Shown here piece by piece: positions 62,703 through 64,000 of a stretch of 64,000 nt of DNA (positions within the stretch are counted from its first letter, which is position 1; every line of letters starts with the position of its first letter). The position numbers and the translations under genes were made by a program. Origin of the DNA: Vibrio sp. SCSIO 43137 (GTDB lineage Bacteria; Pseudomonadota; Gammaproteobacteria; Enterobacterales; Vibrionaceae); contig NZ_CP116383.1 in assembly GCF_028201475.1 (NCBI RefSeq), forward strand, positions 1,612,001-1,676,000. The letters are read 5' to 3'. The notes under the pieces were generated by a model that did not search any database, was not told where the DNA came from, and saw only the letters and a program-made list of their open reading frames with translations.

Positions 62703-62938
62703 GACGAACTCCTTCCCTTTATTTCTGAAGCTTCCCTACTGCTTTTGCTTCACTTAATTAACGTTATTGGATTAAATATCTGTTGCTAAATATGCTTTGC
62801 TGCCAGAAAACACCGAACACAATCACGCATAAACCCTTCCTTGGTGCTCCGCTGCGCCATCCATGACGCGGAGGGTTTGTTTATCGCTGTTTTCCTTGTA
62901 AAGAAGCCGCTACACATTTCAGCACAATTAATTAGTCA

Positions 62939-63832
62939 TTATTTTTCAGAAAACAGCTGATCCAGCTTGTCTTCGTAATCGTGATAATTCAGATGAGCGT
63001 AAAGCTCTTTTCTGGTCTGCATCTGTTCAACAACCGCTTCCTGATTACCCTCATTTAACAGATGCTGATAAACCATCTCAGCCGCTTTGTTCATTGCCCG
63101 GAATGCACTGAGCGGATAAAGCACCATATCAACACCGTGATTGGCCAGCTCTTCCCCGCCATAAAGAGGTGTCTGACCAAACTCGGTGATGTTTGCCAGA
63201 ATTGGCACATGCTCACCAGTGGCTGAGGATAGTGCGCTTGAGAATGTCTGGTACTGGCTTAGTTCTGTCATTGCTTCCGGAAAGATCATATCGGCACCGG
63301 CCTCAACACAGGCAATGGCGCGTTCAATGGCGGAATCAATCCCTTCAACGGCCAGTGCATCAGTTCTTGCCATAATGACGAAGTCGTCGTTATTTCTGGC
63401 ATCTACCGCCGCTTTAATACGGTCAACCATCTCCTGCTTACTGACGATGGCTTTGTTAGGCCTGTGTCCACATCGCTTCTGAGCCACCTGATCTTCCATA
63501 TGAACGGCAGCGGCGCCTGCTTTCTCCATCGCCTTAATAGTACGGGCAATGTTAAAAGCACCACCAAAACCAGTATCGATATCCACCATCAGAGGCAGAT
63601 CGCAGGCGTTAGTGATTCTGTCTACATCCACCAAAACATCGTTCAGTGTGGTAATACCTAGATCCGGCAAACCATAGGATGCGTTGGCGATACCACCACC
63701 GGAAAGATAAATGGCCTGATGACCGACGTTCTTGGCCATCATGGCGCAGTATGGGTTAACCGTACCGACAATCTGTAACGGATTGTTTTCTTTAACAGCG
63801 AGGCGAAACTTAGCGCCCTGACTTAAACTCAT
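62939..63832 (-). CDS. prpB: 2-methylisocitrate lyase PrpB
   Basis: 297 residues. Isocitrate-lyase superfamily: [18 protein letters not shown], metal-binding VDIDTGFGG, catalytic loop [12 protein letters not shown] with the KRCGH signature, and [11 protein letters not shown]. It splits 2-methylisocitrate into pyruvate and succinate. Its start overlaps the regulator stop (ATGA). Confidence 0.96.
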   Translation of the reverse strand: MSLSQGAKFRLAVKENNPLQIVGTVNPYCAMMAKNVGHQAIYLSGGGIANASYGLPDLGITTLNDVLVDVDRITNACDLPLMVDIDTGFGGAFNIARTIKAMEKAGAAAVHMEDQVAQKRCGHRPNKAIVSKQEMVDRIKAAVDARNNDDFVIMARTDALAVEGIDSAIERAIACVEAGADMIFPEAMTELSQYQTFSSALSSATGEHVPILANITEFGQTPLYGGEELANHGVDMVLYPLSAFRAMNKAAEMVYQHLLNEGNQEAVVEQMQTRKELYAHLNYHDYEDKLDQLFSEK

Positions 63833-64000
63833 GAGTGGTTCTCCTTTCCTGACTCCATCTGTTGCTCGATAAGAATTCTGCTACCGGATATATGCCTGCG
63901 CATTAAAAGTTCGGCCAGCTCTTCATCGCGGTTAGCTATCGCTTTTAAAATAAACTTATGTTCTTCAAGGGCTTTTTCTGGTCTTGAGTGAGACCGTGGT
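63829..64000 (-). CDS. GntR-family regulator of the prp operon (C-terminal part only)
   Basis: The last 56 residues of a protein whose beginning lies beyond the right edge. It reads [21 protein letters not shown] and [17 protein letters not shown], the end of an FCD (FadR-type) effector domain of GntR regulators. The overlap with prpB and the known Vibrio order (GntR-prpB-prpC-acnD-prpF-prpE) make it the propionate-pathway regulator by inference. Confidence 0.8.
   Translation of the reverse strand, partial: PRSHSRPEKALEEHKFILKAIANRDEELAELLMRRHISGSRILIEQQMESGKENHS

Noticed and set aside
62831..62878. GC-rich hairpin between prpC and prpB as a terminator
   Set aside because: No T tract follows on the minus strand, and the operon is expected to continue through it; it may be an attenuating or processing hairpin but this is not supported.

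Overview
The window reads as part of a Vibrio (Vibrionaceae) primary chromosome near the replication terminus. Evidence: the conserved gene order ccoNOQP-fixH-ccoI-ccoS-SafE-fnr-uspE-ttcA, then potABCD, nagK, queC and prpBC-acnD-prpFE, all with Vibrio-type proteins; and a dif-like XerCD site at 3921-3948 whose XerD arm TTATGTTAAAT is the canonical Vibrio arm. All assignments come from reading sequence and motifs; no database search was run.

Region 1 (1-3948): the right part of a small prophage with short, overlapping, mostly membrane-protein genes, a receptor-binding-type protein, a muralytic-type protein and a convergent regulator. It ends at the dif-like site, as expected for an element that integrates through host XerC/XerD. 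It looks like a tailless, membrane-containing (corticovirus-like) phage; the capsid and ATPase genes would lie to the left, outside the window.

Region 2 (about 3950-20370): a GInt-type genomic island. Four same-strand genes (4091-9899) encode three different tyrosine recombinases and a small helical protein (ginABCD). The cargo behind them runs towards the gin operon and contains a PIN-like protein, a truncated AAA ATPase, a HEPN RNase-like protein, a papain-like cysteine peptidase and a 1369-residue esterase-STAND NTPase. At least two of these are separated by integron attC-like sites and look like stranded gene cassettes. Nested at 18322-19712 is a compact Tn7-like element with both end types, three TnsB-like sites at each end and a perfect 5-bp target duplication (AAAAC); it has no transposase and one gene, a PIN-domain protein. 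The island therefore looks like a layered defence or toxin island: Tn7-type, integron-type and GInt-type mobility stacked next to dif.

Region 3 (20372-64000): ordinary chromosome. LysR regulator and chemoreceptor; cbb3 oxidase and its assembly genes followed by fnr, uspE and ttcA (microaerobic/anaerobic control, with a perfect FNR box before fnr); a cell-envelope trio; polyamine importer potABCD; sirtuin cobB; ammonium channel amtB with a sigma-54 type promoter; a two-component pair; mobAB; nagK; tapT; a nucleotidyltransferase pair that could be a toxin-antitoxin module; queC; a secreted Nudix-membrane fusion; and the methylcitrate propionate operon, cut off at the right edge inside its GntR-type regulator. 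No rRNA, tRNA or CRISPR array was seen.
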